Part shown: positions 52,295 to 61,283 of the stretch, piece after piece
How positions within the stretch are numbered: position 1 is the first letter of the stretch
Layout: each line of letters opens with the position of its first letter
Assembly (NCBI GenBank): GCA_963663905.2
Contig: OY760657.1
Coordinates: forward strand, 1,550,001 to 1,614,000
Length of the DNA: 64,000 bases
Source of the DNA: Saccharicrinis sp963663905
GTDB lineage: Bacteria > Bacteroidota > Bacteroidia > Bacteroidales > Marinilabiliaceae
Reading direction: 5' to 3'
Notes under the pieces: model-generated
Database searches by the model: none
Told to the model about the DNA's origin: nothing
The model's input: the letters and a program-made list of their open reading frames with translations, nothing else
Made by a program: the position numbers and the translations under genes

Positions 52295-55200
52295 ATGGTC
52301 CTTTTCTTTAAAGGTAAATCAGAACAGATTTTAGCAGTAGGTTGCGATGCTGAATTTGCAGCTGAAGACGTAAAAAAGCTTGAATGGCTTTTTAGTGGTG
52401 CCACCAAAACTGACGAGCAGGAATTAGGTGGCTTTTTTGTTGGTCCTCGTAAAGAGATGATTACTCCCTGGAGTACCAACGCAGTGGAAATTACTCAAAA
52501 TATGGGGCTTTCAGGAATCTCTCGTATTGAAGAGTATTTTGAAGTTGCTGATGAAAAAGCCGAATTTGATCCAATGCTTCAGGTTTTATATAAAGGTTTG
52601 GGTCAAGAAATTTTTACAATTGATAAAGAACCGGATCCAATTGTAGAGATTGATGATGTTGCTGCTTATAACCAATCTGAAGGTTTGGCTTTAAGTGAGG
52701 ATGAAGTTTCTTATTTAGATGGATTAGCTAAAAAACTAGGTAGAAAACTTACAGATAGTGAAGTTTTTGGATTTTCTCAGGTAAATTCAGAGCACTGTCG
52801 TCATAAAATCTTTAATGGAACTTTTATTATTGATGGTGAAGAAAAGCCAAGTTCACTGTTTAAGTTAATTAAAAGAACCTCAGAAGAGAATCCAAATTAT
52901 TTGGTTTCTGCATATAAAGATAATGTTGCATTTGTTGAAGGACCAAAGGTTATTCAATTTGCACCTGCAACTCAGGATAAACCAGATTTTTTTGAAACAA
53001 AAGAAATTGATACAGTATTGTCTTTAAAGGCAGAAACACATAACTTCCCAACAACTGTTGAGCCGTTTAATGGTGCTGCAACTGGTTCAGGAGGTGAAAT
53101 CAGAGATAGATTAGGTGGAGGTAAGGCTTCATTACCTTTAGCTGGTACTGCAGTTTATATGACTTCATATTCTCGTTCAGAGGAAGGAAGAGCATGGGAG
53201 CAAGCAACAGAAGCTCGTCCATGGTTATATCAAACTCCGGAGCAAATTTTAATTAAAGCTTCAAATGGAGCCAGTGATTTTGGTAATAAGTTTGGACAGC
53301 CAATGATTTGTGGTTCTGTTCTTACTTTTGAACATTTTGAGAATCAAAAGAAATTTGCTTTTGATAAAGTTATCATGATGGCTGGAGGTATTGGTTTTGC
53401 TAAAAAATCAGATGCAATTAAAGATACTCCCGCAAAAGGTGATAAAGTTGTTATTTTAGGTGGAGATAATTACCGTATTGGAATGGGAGGAGGAGCTGTT
53501 TCTTCTGTTGCAACAGGTGAATTTGATAATTCCATTGAATTAAATGCTGTTCAGCGTTCTAATCCTGAAATGCAAAAAAGAGCCATGAATGCTATTAGAG
53601 CCATGGCTGAAAGTGATGATAATCCTATCGTATTAATTCACGATCATGGTGCTGGTGGTCACTTAAACTGTCTTTCTGAATTAGTGGAAGAAACAGGAGG
53701 TACTATCCACCTGGATAAATTACCTGTAGGTGATCCAACATTATCAGCAAAAGAAATTGCAGGTAATGAATCTCAGGAAAGAATGGGATTGGTTCTTCAT
53801 GAAAAAGACATAGAGCGTTTAAAGAAAGTTGCTGACAGAGAACGTTCTCCAATGTATGTTGTTGGTGAAACAACTGGAGATATGAGCTTTGTATTTAAAG
53901 ACGATAAAGGTAATGCTCCAATTAACTGGCAATTGTCAGATATGTTTGGTAATCCTCCTAAAACAATAATGAATGATTCCACAGTTGAGGAAACATATGC
54001 ACCTGTTGTGTATGAAGCTTCTAAAATTGAGGAATACCTTAAAAATGTTTTACAATTAGAAGCTGTGGCTTCAAAAGATTGGTTAACAAATAAAGTCGAC
54101 AGATCTGTAACCGGTAAAGTAGCAAAACAACAATGTGCTGGTGAAATACAGATTCCTCTAAATAATCTTGGTGCTACTTCTTTGGACTATACTGGAACTT
54201 CGGGTATTGCTACTTCTGTAGGACATGCACCTGCGGTAGCAATGATTGATCCTGCAGCTGGTTCAAAAATAGCTATTGCAGAGTCATTAACTAACTTAAT
54301 CTGGGCTCCATTAACTCATGGAATTAAAGGTGTTTCGTTAAGTGCAAACTGGATGTGGCCATGTAAAAATGCAGGTGAGGATGCTCGTTTGTATAAGGCT
54401 GTAGAAGCGGTTAGTGATTTTGCTACAGACCTAGGAATCAATATTCCTACAGGTAAAGATTCACTTTCAATGACTCAGAAATATAAAGATGGTGAGGTGG
54501 TTTATTCTCCTGGAACTGTTATTATTTCTGCAGCAGCTGAGGTAAGTGATATTAAAAAGATTGTTGAGCCTGTTCTTGTAAAAGATACAGAAACATCTCT
54601 TGTGTATGTAGATTTATCTTTTGATAGTCACAAATTAGGAGGTAGTTCTTTTGCTCAGGTTGTAAATAAATTAGGAGCAGAGGCACCAACAATTGCAGAT
54701 ACTGATTATTTCAAATCAGGACTTGAAACTATTCAGGAGTTAATTGATCAGGATTTAATTTTAGCAGGTCATGATATTTCTGCAGGCGGTATGGTTACTG
54801 CATTGTTAGAAATGTGTTTTGCTAATACTTCTTATGGAATTAATGCTGATTTATCAGGAATAGCGGAAGAAGATCTAATTAAAATATTATTTGCTGAAAA
54901 TCCTGGAGTTGTTCTTCAAGTGAAAGAAGTTGAAAAAGTTATTTCAATATTAGAAGGCAACGAGTTAGGATATCAAGTAATTGGATCTCCTGTAGAAGAA
55001 AGATCACTTACTATAACAAAAGATGATCAAAAGTTAGCATTTGATATTAATGAGATGCGTGATCTTTGGTATAAAACTTCTTATCTATTGGATAGAAAAC
55101 AAAGTGGAGAAGTATGTGCAAAAGATCGTTTTGACAATTATAAAAATCAACCTTTACAATTTGCATTTAATTCAGCATTTGATGGTAAATTAGCTAACTA

Positions 55201-55984
55201 TGGTTTATCATTAAACAGAAAAGAAAAATCTGGTATTAAAGCTGCAATCATTAGAGAGAAAGGTGTGAACGGAGACAGGGAAATGGCTTACTCAATGTAC
55301 TTAGCAGGTTTCGATGTTAAGGATGTTCACATGACTGACTTAATTACAGGAAGAGAAACATTAGAAGATGTTAACTTTATTGTATTTGTAGGAGGTTTCT
55401 CTAATTCAGATGTTCTAGGTTCTGCTAAAGGATGGGCCGGAGCTTTCTTATATAATGAAAAAGCAAAGGCTGCATTAGATGCATTCTATAAGCGAGAAGA
55501 TACATTAAGTTTAGGAGTTTGTAATGGTTGTCAATTAATGGTTGAACTTGGATTGGTTTATCCTGATCACGACCAAAAACCTGTGATGTTACACAATAAC
55601 TCACATAAATTTGAATCAAACTTTATAAATATGAATATTGCAGATACTAATTCTGTAATGTTAAAATCATTAGCCGGAAGTCGTTTAGGTGTATGGATTG
55701 CTCATGGTGAAGGTAAATTTAGCTTCCCGTATGCAGAAGATCAATATAGTATTGCTGGAAAATATTCCTATGATGCTTATCCTGCAAATCCAAATGGAAG
55801 TGATTTTAGTACTGCTGCTATTTGTTCTAATGATGGTCGTCATTTGGCTATGATGCCTCATCTGGAAAGAGCTATTTTCCCTTGGCAGTGGGCGCACTAT
55901 CCATCAGATCGTAAAAATGATGAGGTTTCTCCTTGGATTGAAGCTTTTGTTAACGCTCGTACATGGGTTGAAAGTAAAAAGTAA
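52295..55984 (+). CDS. purL: Phosphoribosylformylglycinamidine synthase, single-chain form
   Basis: A 1229-residue large-type PurL. The N-terminal and linker domains are followed by the first AIRS-like half (GFSQVNSEHCRHKIFNG; KAETHNFPTTVEPFNGAATG in part; GAGGHLNCLSEL), the second half (GKDSLSMTQKY; AGHDISAGGMVTALLEM) and the C-terminal glutaminase with nucleophile Cys in LGVCNGCQLMVELG and His/Glu in PHLERAIFPWQW. It makes FGAM from FGAR, glutamine and ATP in purine synthesis. It is monocistronic with its own terminator. Confidence 0.97.
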   Translation: MVLFFKGKSEQILAVGCDAEFAAEDVKKLEWLFSGATKTDEQELGGFFVGPRKEMITPWSTNAVEITQNMGLSGISRIEEYFEVADEKAEFDPMLQVLYKGLGQEIFTIDKEPDPIVEIDDVAAYNQSEGLALSEDEVSYLDGLAKKLGRKLTDSEVFGFSQVNSEHCRHKIFNGTFIIDGEEKPSSLFKLIKRTSEENPNYLVSAYKDNVAFVEGPKVIQFAPATQDKPDFFETKEIDTVLSLKAETHNFPTTVEPFNGAATGSGGEIRDRLGGGKASLPLAGTAVYMTSYSRSEEGRAWEQATEARPWLYQTPEQILIKASNGASDFGNKFGQPMICGSVLTFEHFENQKKFAFDKVIMMAGGIGFAKKSDAIKDTPAKGDKVVILGGDNYRIGMGGGAVSSVATGEFDNSIELNAVQRSNPEMQKRAMNAIRAMAESDDNPIVLIHDHGAGGHLNCLSELVEETGGTIHLDKLPVGDPTLSAKEIAGNESQERMGLVLHEKDIERLKKVADRERSPMYVVGETTGDMSFVFKDDKGNAPINWQLSDMFGNPPKTIMNDSTVEETYAPVVYEASKIEEYLKNVLQLEAVASKDWLTNKVDRSVTGKVAKQQCAGEIQIPLNNLGATSLDYTGTSGIATSVGHAPAVAMIDPAAGSKIAIAESLTNLIWAPLTHGIKGVSLSANWMWPCKNAGEDARLYKAVEAVSDFATDLGINIPTGKDSLSMTQKYKDGEVVYSPGTVIISAAAEVSDIKKIVEPVLVKDTETSLVYVDLSFDSHKLGGSSFAQVVNKLGAEAPTIADTDYFKSGLETIQELIDQDLILAGHDISAGGMVTALLEMCFANTSYGINADLSGIAEEDLIKILFAENPGVVLQVKEVEKVISILEGNELGYQVIGSPVEERSLTITKDDQKLAFDINEMRDLWYKTSYLLDRKQSGEVCAKDRFDNYKNQPLQFAFNSAFDGKLANYGLSLNRKEKSGIKAAIIREKGVNGDREMAYSMYLAGFDVKDVHMTDLITGRETLEDVNFIVFVGGFSNSDVLGSAKGWAGAFLYNEKAKAALDAFYKREDTLSLGVCNGCQLMVELGLVYPDHDQKPVMLHNNSHKFESNFINMNIADTNSVMLKSLAGSRLGVWIAHGEGKFSFPYAEDQYSIAGKYSYDAYPANPNGSDFSTAAICSNDGRHLAMMPHLERAIFPWQWAHYPSDRKNDEVSPWIEAFVNARTWVESKK

Positions 55985-56004
55985 TAATAAGTACATTTAA
56001 ATAT

Positions 56005-56036
56005 AATCCTCAAAGCTATGGCTTTGGGGATTTTTT
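56005..56036 (+). terminator. Rho-independent terminator after purL
   Basis: AATCCTCAAAGC (56005-56016) pairs with GCTTTGGGGATT (56021-56032) with one G-T pair, followed by T. Confidence 0.88.
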
Positions 56037-56107
56037 ATTTTTAAGACATTTGTATGGTATGATCACATTCCTTGTTTAAGAAAATAATGTCACTTATAAA
56101 TACAAAA

Positions 56108-56133
56108 AAAGCCGGATCTTTCGATCCGACTTT
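56108..56133 (-). terminator. Terminator of the oligoendopeptidase gene
   Basis: AAAGCCGGATC (56108-56118) pairs with GATCCGACTTT (56123-56133) around TTTC, with one mismatch. The T-run lies on the minus-strand side (A-run at 56104-56110). Confidence 0.85.
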
Positions 56134-56169
56134 CACATTTTCAGTATTTCCTTTTTTACGTCAAAATGA

Positions 56170-58050
56170 TTATTTCTTTTTGTCTAAGATCTTTTCAATC
56201 TCATCCATAATCTTATTCATGTTTGCTATTGTTCTGTCAAACGGTTCAGAGCTCATCATATCCACACCTGCTTTCTTTAATGTGTTAATGGCCCAATCAG
56301 AACTTCCTGAAGAAATAAAATCCATATATTTCTTTGTTGCTTCTTTATCTCCTTTCATAACTTCAGCGGCTAATGCTTGTGAAGCTACAAAAGAAGTACT
56401 GTATTGATATACGTAGTAATTGTAATAGAAGTGAGGAATAAAAGCCCATTCCATTTCAATATATTGAGGAATTACGCATACACCTTCTTCGTTTCCATAA
56501 TATTTACTTGTGATATCATAGTATAATTTAGATAAGGATTGACCTGTTAATGGTTGTCCTTTTTCTGCAGCTTCGTGCATGCGTAATTCAAATTCAGCAA
56601 ATTGAGTTTGGCGGAAAAGCGTACCTTTAAAACCATCAAGCATTGTCATTAATAACGATAATCTTACATCATCATCTTTTAGCTTTTTTTCCATGTAATC
56701 AGCTAATAATGCTTCATTAAATGTTGAAGCTACTTCAGCTAAGAAAATTGGATAATCAGCTGTTGCAAAAGGTTGTCTTGTATTAGAGAAATAGCTATGC
56801 ATAGTATGACCTAGTTCATGAGCAGTAGTAGTAACGGCATCATAATCCCCATTATAATTTAGTAATATATAAGGGTGTACATCGTATGCACCACCATTTG
56901 AATAAGCACCACTTCTTTTGCCTTTGGTAGGATACACATCAATCCAACGGTTGTTAAATGCTTTTTCAACGGTTGTTGTATATTCTTTTCCTAGAGGTTT
57001 TAAAGCATCAAGAATTAGTTTTTGAGCTTCTTCATAAGTATATTTTAATTCAACACCTTTAACAGCTGGAGCATATAGGTCAGAATACTTTAAAGTATCT
57101 AATCCCATCATACGTTTTTTAAGAGTCAGATATCTGTGGAATGTTGGTAGGTTCTTATTTACATTGTCAACAAGAGAATGATATACTTCAACCGGAATAT
57201 TATTTCCTTTTAATGCAGCTTCAAGTGTTGAGTTATAGTGACGTGCTTCAGCGTTAAAAATATGATTTTTAACCTGTCCGCTTAATAGTTCGCCAAAGGT
57301 TCCTTCAAATTTTTTGTAATGGTTCCAAAAAGCCTCAAATACAATTTCTCTATCTTTAAGGTTTGGAGAAACTCTGTACTTTGAGTAGTTGATCTTATTA
57401 ACTTCAATTTCTGTTCCATCGCTTAAAGTTGCTTTTGGCCATATCATTTCAGCATCACTTAGTACACCATAAACAGAGCTTGCTGTACCACTTGTCATTC
57501 CTGCTTTTGCCATAAGTAATTCCTCTGGTTCAGAAAGCGTATGCTTCTTCATTCTGTAGGTATCCATTAATTGAAGTTGGTAATCTTTTAAGCCATCTTC
57601 TTCTTCAATGAATTTTTTCATTGTTTCTTCCGGAATTGCAGCTAACTCAGGAGCAACAAAAGCCATTTTTTGACCTAGAGTTATAAATGCTTGTCTTATA
57701 TCTTTTTTAAGTGCCTGATTTTCCTGATTTCTTAAATCTACATCTGATTTTAAAGAAGTGTAAATATACAATCGGCCTCCTTCTTTATTAATTTCGCCAC
57801 TAAGGGTTAAGAACTCTAATAATGTTTTTGATGATGAGCCTAACTTGCCTTTGTAGTCCTCTATTTTAGAGGCTTTTTCGATTAGTTTATCTTTAGCAAT
57901 TTTCCAGGCTTCATTTGATTCGTATAAATCATATACATTCCAGGTATCAGCTTCAGCGATTTCTGATCTTTCCTTTTGTGCCTTTAAAGATGTATTGATA
58001 AAGCACAATGCCATAAAAATTCCAAAAAACAATAAATGTCTTTTATTCAT
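56170..58050 (-). CDS. pepF: Exported oligoendopeptidase F (M3 family)
   Basis: A 626-residue metallopeptidase with a signal peptide (MNKRHLLFFGIFMALCF, cleavage near LKAQ), unlike cytosolic PepF. The zinc site is TTAHELGHTMHSYFSN with His411, Glu412 and His415; the third ligand is the Glu in FLAEVASTFNEALLADYM. TWNVYDLYESNEAW is the usual M3 start. It cleaves short peptides, here probably in the periplasm. It has its own terminator. Confidence 0.94.
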   Translation of the reverse strand: MNKRHLLFFGIFMALCFINTSLKAQKERSEIAEADTWNVYDLYESNEAWKIAKDKLIEKASKIEDYKGKLGSSSKTLLEFLTLSGEINKEGGRLYIYTSLKSDVDLRNQENQALKKDIRQAFITLGQKMAFVAPELAAIPEETMKKFIEEEDGLKDYQLQLMDTYRMKKHTLSEPEELLMAKAGMTSGTASSVYGVLSDAEMIWPKATLSDGTEIEVNKINYSKYRVSPNLKDREIVFEAFWNHYKKFEGTFGELLSGQVKNHIFNAEARHYNSTLEAALKGNNIPVEVYHSLVDNVNKNLPTFHRYLTLKKRMMGLDTLKYSDLYAPAVKGVELKYTYEEAQKLILDALKPLGKEYTTTVEKAFNNRWIDVYPTKGKRSGAYSNGGAYDVHPYILLNYNGDYDAVTTTAHELGHTMHSYFSNTRQPFATADYPIFLAEVASTFNEALLADYMEKKLKDDDVRLSLLMTMLDGFKGTLFRQTQFAEFELRMHEAAEKGQPLTGQSLSKLYYDITSKYYGNEEGVCVIPQYIEMEWAFIPHFYYNYYVYQYSTSFVASQALAAEVMKGDKEATKKYMDFISSGSSDWAINTLKKAGVDMMSSEPFDRTIANMNKIMDEIEKILDKKK

Positions 58051-58238
58051 TATTTACCAGTTTTAGGTTATTATTCTAATTTTTCGGAAACGAATGTAGA
58101 AATAATGAATGGTAGATTTTATGACATTTAGTAGGGTTTCTTAATAGAAAAGTGAAAAAATATCAAAAAAAACGATTGAAATATAGGGTGTTAGTGTACG
58201 CTTTAATATTTTTGTCCGATTATGAACGATTTTGCAAA

Positions 58239-59255
58239 TTATTCAATAATGATTTTTTTTACCGCGCGAAATCCTAAACACCCATCTTTAAATTTATAAG
58301 TGACTTTACTATGTCCAATTATTCTTTCTCCATCAAAAATCAATCTTATGCCTTTGTACTTTTTATACTTATTATTTTTTAGTTGAATTTCTGGTAATAG
58401 TGGAGATGGATTATGATAGCTATATGTGTAATAATATGTTTCGTATGTAGGATTAAAAGAAATAAAATAATTTATCATGAAAATGAAATTCAATATAAAA
58501 GGGGAAATACCGAATTTTATCATGTATCTATGGTATCTGCTTTTAATTCTTTTTGAAAATAAGTAACCTGAGACTAGAATTAAAGAATAAGATATTATGA
58601 TCCAATGAAAGGGAATTAATGTATTTAGACTAACACTGGTTATAATGATGATATTAATAATAATAGATAATACAATTTTCATCATTTTTGACCTAATAGT
58701 GGTGTTATGAAAATTTGCTATCCCTTTAAAGTTTAATATATAGAAAAAACGGATTAATAAACGAAACCAAATTGGTGAAGTAGGTAATATTATTATAGCA
58801 CTTATTATTAATCCTATTGGGCCATGTTGCAGATAGGTCAATATGGGTATTCCAAAAACAAATAGTAATAAAAATACTAATCCTATTAAATCAAGTATTA
58901 AATTAATAGCTTCTGTTGTTTTATATATATCAGATTTTAAATAAGCATCATATTTCATTTGAGCATAAGCTCTTGCTCTTTCTCGTGCTTTTTCTCTTTC
59001 CTTTTGTTCCCATTCTTTTTTATACTCAGCTTGACGTCTAGCTCTATCCTGGGCTCTTTTGTAAGTATTTGTATGATTTCCAGTTGTTTTTAATAGAAAC
59101 TCGTAGGCTTCATTTAATAAAATAAATTGCTCATGAGCATCTTCCGCTTTATTTATATCTGGATGTAAGAGCATCGCCTTTTTTCGATATGCCTTTTTTA
59201 TTTGATCGAGAGTGGCGTTTTGTGTAACTCCTAGGATATGATAATAATTATTCAT
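58239..59255 (-). CDS. J-domain membrane protein
   Basis: A 338-residue protein. The N-terminal J domain reads YYHILGVTQNATLDQIKKAY, with HPD at residues 31-33 and LLNEAYEFLL. It is followed by an Arg/Lys/Glu-rich helix (about 65-110) and then about five to six transmembrane segments (about 115-265) and a periplasmic or cytosolic tail with EIQLKNNKYKKYKGIRLIF. It should recruit and stimulate DnaK at the membrane. No DnaK or GrpE gene is nearby, and the rest of the protein is not a known DnaJ form. The gene faces away from queC. Confidence 0.85.
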   Translation of the reverse strand: MNNYYHILGVTQNATLDQIKKAYRKKAMLLHPDINKAEDAHEQFILLNEAYEFLLKTTGNHTNTYKRAQDRARRQAEYKKEWEQKEREKARERARAYAQMKYDAYLKSDIYKTTEAINLILDLIGLVFLLLFVFGIPILTYLQHGPIGLIISAIIILPTSPIWFRLLIRFFYILNFKGIANFHNTTIRSKMMKIVLSIIINIIIITSVSLNTLIPFHWIIISYSLILVSGYLFSKRIKSRYHRYMIKFGISPFILNFIFMINYFISFNPTYETYYYTYSYHNPSPLLPEIQLKNNKYKKYKGIRLIFDGERIIGHSKVTYKFKDGCLGFRAVKKIIIE

Positions 59256-59322
59256 TATTAGAGAGGTAGATTTATCTTTTCCATACGAATCTAACTAAAT
59301 GATTTTAATTAATTAAATATCC

Positions 59323-59354
59323 TTGAATTATTAGTTAGAATATATTTATATTTG
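59323..59354 (+). promoter_or_regulatory. Promoter of the queuosine operon
   Basis: TTG at 59323-59325 and TATATTTG at 59347-59354, spaced by 21 bp. Transcription would begin about 59360, directly before the riboswitch. Confidence 0.65.
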
Positions 59355-59366
59355 CAGAACATTTTA

Positions 59367-59410
59367 AGACAGTTCGTTTACGCCATCCTGTCTATAAACA
59401 AAACCAGGGT
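59367..59410 (+). promoter_or_regulatory. preQ1-I-like riboswitch aptamer
   Basis: AGACAG (59367-59372) pairs with CTGTCT (59387-59392) around a loop TTCGTTTACGCCATC. The A-rich strand ATAAACAAAACC and a final AGGG follow, able to pair with loop C residues. This is the layout of the small H-type pseudoknot preQ1-I aptamer and closely recalls the tail of the Thermoanaerobacter example as I remember it. Its place before queC, queE and queF, which make preQ1, is exactly as expected for feedback control. Confidence 0.72.
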
Positions 59411-59466
59411 TATGACTATCGTTAACTACTTTCATTGTAGCTTTCCGTAATAGCATATCTGCGTTA

Positions 59467-59478
59467 TTTTGTTTATAG
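59467..59478 (+). promoter_or_regulatory. Anti-aptamer strand downstream of the preQ1-I-like element
   Basis: TTTTGTTTATAG is the perfect 12-nt reverse complement of CTATAAACAAAA (59392-59403), the 3' end of P1 plus the A-rich strand of the aptamer. Pairing would dissolve the pseudoknot, so it may be the switching partner. The region from here to queC (59577) has no gene. Confidence 0.5.
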
Positions 59479-59576
59479 TTGGTTTGTTGGCATTTCTGTT
59501 AATAAATGAATTGATTTTACAACTTGTATTGTAATGTTGATTAATTGAAAAAGTACCCAACAACAAAAATATAAGA

Positions 59577-60248
59577 ATGAAAAAAGCAGTAGTATTACTT
59601 TCCGGAGGTTTAGATTCTGCAGTTGCATTATATTTAGCCAAGAGTAAAGGATTTGATGAAGTTCATGCAATATCTTTTAATTATGGACAGCGTCATGAGA
59701 CTGAATTAAATCACGCTAAAAAGATTGCAGAGAAAGCCGGTGTTGCCGCTCATAAGATTGTGACTTTAAACTTAGGTGATTTTGGTGGCTCATCACTAAC
59801 AGATAAATCAATTGATGTTGAAGATGGAGATGTAAACAGAACTGATATTCCGGTAACATATGTACCTGCCAGAAATATGGTTTTTCTTTCAATTGCAGCT
59901 AGTTATGCTGAAAGTATTGAAGCACAGGATATTTTTATTGGAGTAAGCCAGGTTGATTATTCTGGATATGTGGATTGCAGACAGGAATTTATTGATGTTA
60001 TGGAAACTGCAATAAATAAGGGAACTGTTATGGGAGCAGAATCCGGTAAACCAATTAAGATAAATGCTCCATTTGTGAATAAAACTAAAGCCGAAGAAAT
60101 TGTTTTAGGAATGGAGTTAGGTGTTGACTTTGGACTTACCTGGTCATGCTACAGAGGAGGTGAAAAACCTTGTGGTACTTGTGATAGTTGTTTATTAAGA
60201 GCTAAAGCTTTTGCTGAAGCTGGTTTTGAAGATGCTGCATTGAAATAA
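59577..60248 (+). CDS. queC: 7-cyano-7-deazaguanine synthase
   Basis: A 223-residue ATP-dependent enzyme of the usual length. The PP-loop LLSGGLDSAVALYLA binds ATP. SFNYGQRHETEL and VPARNMVFLSIAASYAE are typical, and the zinc site is the four-Cys set in WSCYRGGEKPCGTCDSCLLR. It converts 7-carboxy-7-deazaguanine to preQ0 with ammonia in the queuosine tRNA-modification pathway. It is the first gene of a queC-queE-queF operon under a preQ1-like riboswitch. queD is not in the window. Confidence 0.97.
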   Translation: MKKAVVLLSGGLDSAVALYLAKSKGFDEVHAISFNYGQRHETELNHAKKIAEKAGVAAHKIVTLNLGDFGGSSLTDKSIDVEDGDVNRTDIPVTYVPARNMVFLSIAASYAESIEAQDIFIGVSQVDYSGYVDCRQEFIDVMETAINKGTVMGAESGKPIKINAPFVNKTKAEEIVLGMELGVDFGLTWSCYRGGEKPCGTCDSCLLRAKAFAEAGFEDAALK

Positions 60249-60350
60249 AATTGGTGGTTGTGGTTTATTATGAAATATTTGAATTGTAGATGTTATACTA
60301 AAAAATTTCTTAAAGAATAAATTAGCAATGACTAATAACTAAAGATTAAA

Positions 60351-61262
60351 ATGATAGTACAGGATAAAGTTATAGAGGAAATAAAAACATTAGGGAGAAC
60401 TACTAATGAGAATCTTGTTTTAGTAGGTGAGGGAGTATTTCCGATAATTAAAAATGCACAAGGAAATAATATTGAGGAGAATCCAAATACAGGTTTGGGT
60501 ATTGCCGGTACTGTTCAGGGAGAAGGTAAATTAGCAGGTACACCATCTTTATTCATTCGTTTAGCGAGTTGTAATTTACGTTGCATCTGGCAAATGGAAG
60601 ATGGTAGCTTAAGTCAATGTGATACTTCCTATGCTTCATTTCATCCTGAAGGAAAAAGATCATGGGATGTGGATGAAATTGTTTCCGTTGTTCGTCATAA
60701 TCTTGGTAATATACAGCATGTTGTTATAACCGGAGGTGAGCCTTTATTACAAAAGCATGGTGTGGCTGCTTTAAGTAAAAGGTTAAAAATGGACTTAAAT
60801 GTTCATATTACAGTTGAGTCAAATGGAACTTTATACGATGACGAATTGGCTCAATGGGTAGATTTATTTAGTATCTCACCTAAGTTAAGTAACTCAGTGC
60901 CTTCTTTGGATAAATTACAGTTCTATAATGAATTAGAAACCGGAGCTTCAAAATACCATCACGAAATCAGAAGAAATATTAAGGCGCTTCAAAGTTATGT
61001 TGATTTGGTAAAATCGACTGATAAAGAGTTACAGCTTAAGTTTGTAGTTGGTAAATCTACAGACGAAGATGAAATTATTAATGATTATATCAGTTTATTA
61101 TCAGGAGTCGATAAAAATGATATAATGCTAATGCCTCTTGGAGCAACACATGAGCAATTGGCAAAATCAACACCGATTGTTTTAAAATCATGTATAAAAA
61201 ATGGATGGAAATTTAGTCCTCGTATCCACATTGATATCTTTGGTTCTAAAAAAGGAGTCTAA
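60351..61262 (+). CDS. queE: 7-carboxy-7-deazaguanine synthase, radical SAM enzyme with an expanded cluster loop
   Basis: A 303-residue radical SAM protein, longer than compact QueE forms. After TVQGEGKLAGTPSLFIRLA comes the cluster motif CNLRCIWQMEDGSLSQCDT: CX3C, then the third Cys eleven residues later rather than two, so nine residues are inserted before the CDT. VVITGGEPLLQKHG binds SAM, and VESNGT and SISPKLSNS complete the site. It rearranges 6-carboxytetrahydropterin to 7-carboxy-7-deazaguanine. It lies 102 bp after queC and 21 bp before the queF start. Confidence 0.9.
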   Translation: MIVQDKVIEEIKTLGRTTNENLVLVGEGVFPIIKNAQGNNIEENPNTGLGIAGTVQGEGKLAGTPSLFIRLASCNLRCIWQMEDGSLSQCDTSYASFHPEGKRSWDVDEIVSVVRHNLGNIQHVVITGGEPLLQKHGVAALSKRLKMDLNVHITVESNGTLYDDELAQWVDLFSISPKLSNSVPSLDKLQFYNELETGASKYHHEIRRNIKALQSYVDLVKSTDKELQLKFVVGKSTDEDEIINDYISLLSGVDKNDIMLMPLGATHEQLAKSTPIVLKSCIKNGWKFSPRIHIDIFGSKKGV

Positions 61263-61283
61263 TTTTTGAATAGTAATTGCTCT

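Noticed and set aside
52222..52479. Antisense open frames over purL, nifJ, rho, ppdK and other conserved genes
   Set aside because: They are shadows of strongly conserved coding sequence on the other strand, without promoters or recognisable products.
59412..59450. Leader peptide MTIVNYFHCSFP directly after the preQ1-like aptamer, with a hydrophobic stretch later in the same frame
   Set aside because: The AGGG is only 2 nt from the ATG, and the two stops before the hydrophobic stretch make a gene unlikely. It overlaps the proposed switching region.
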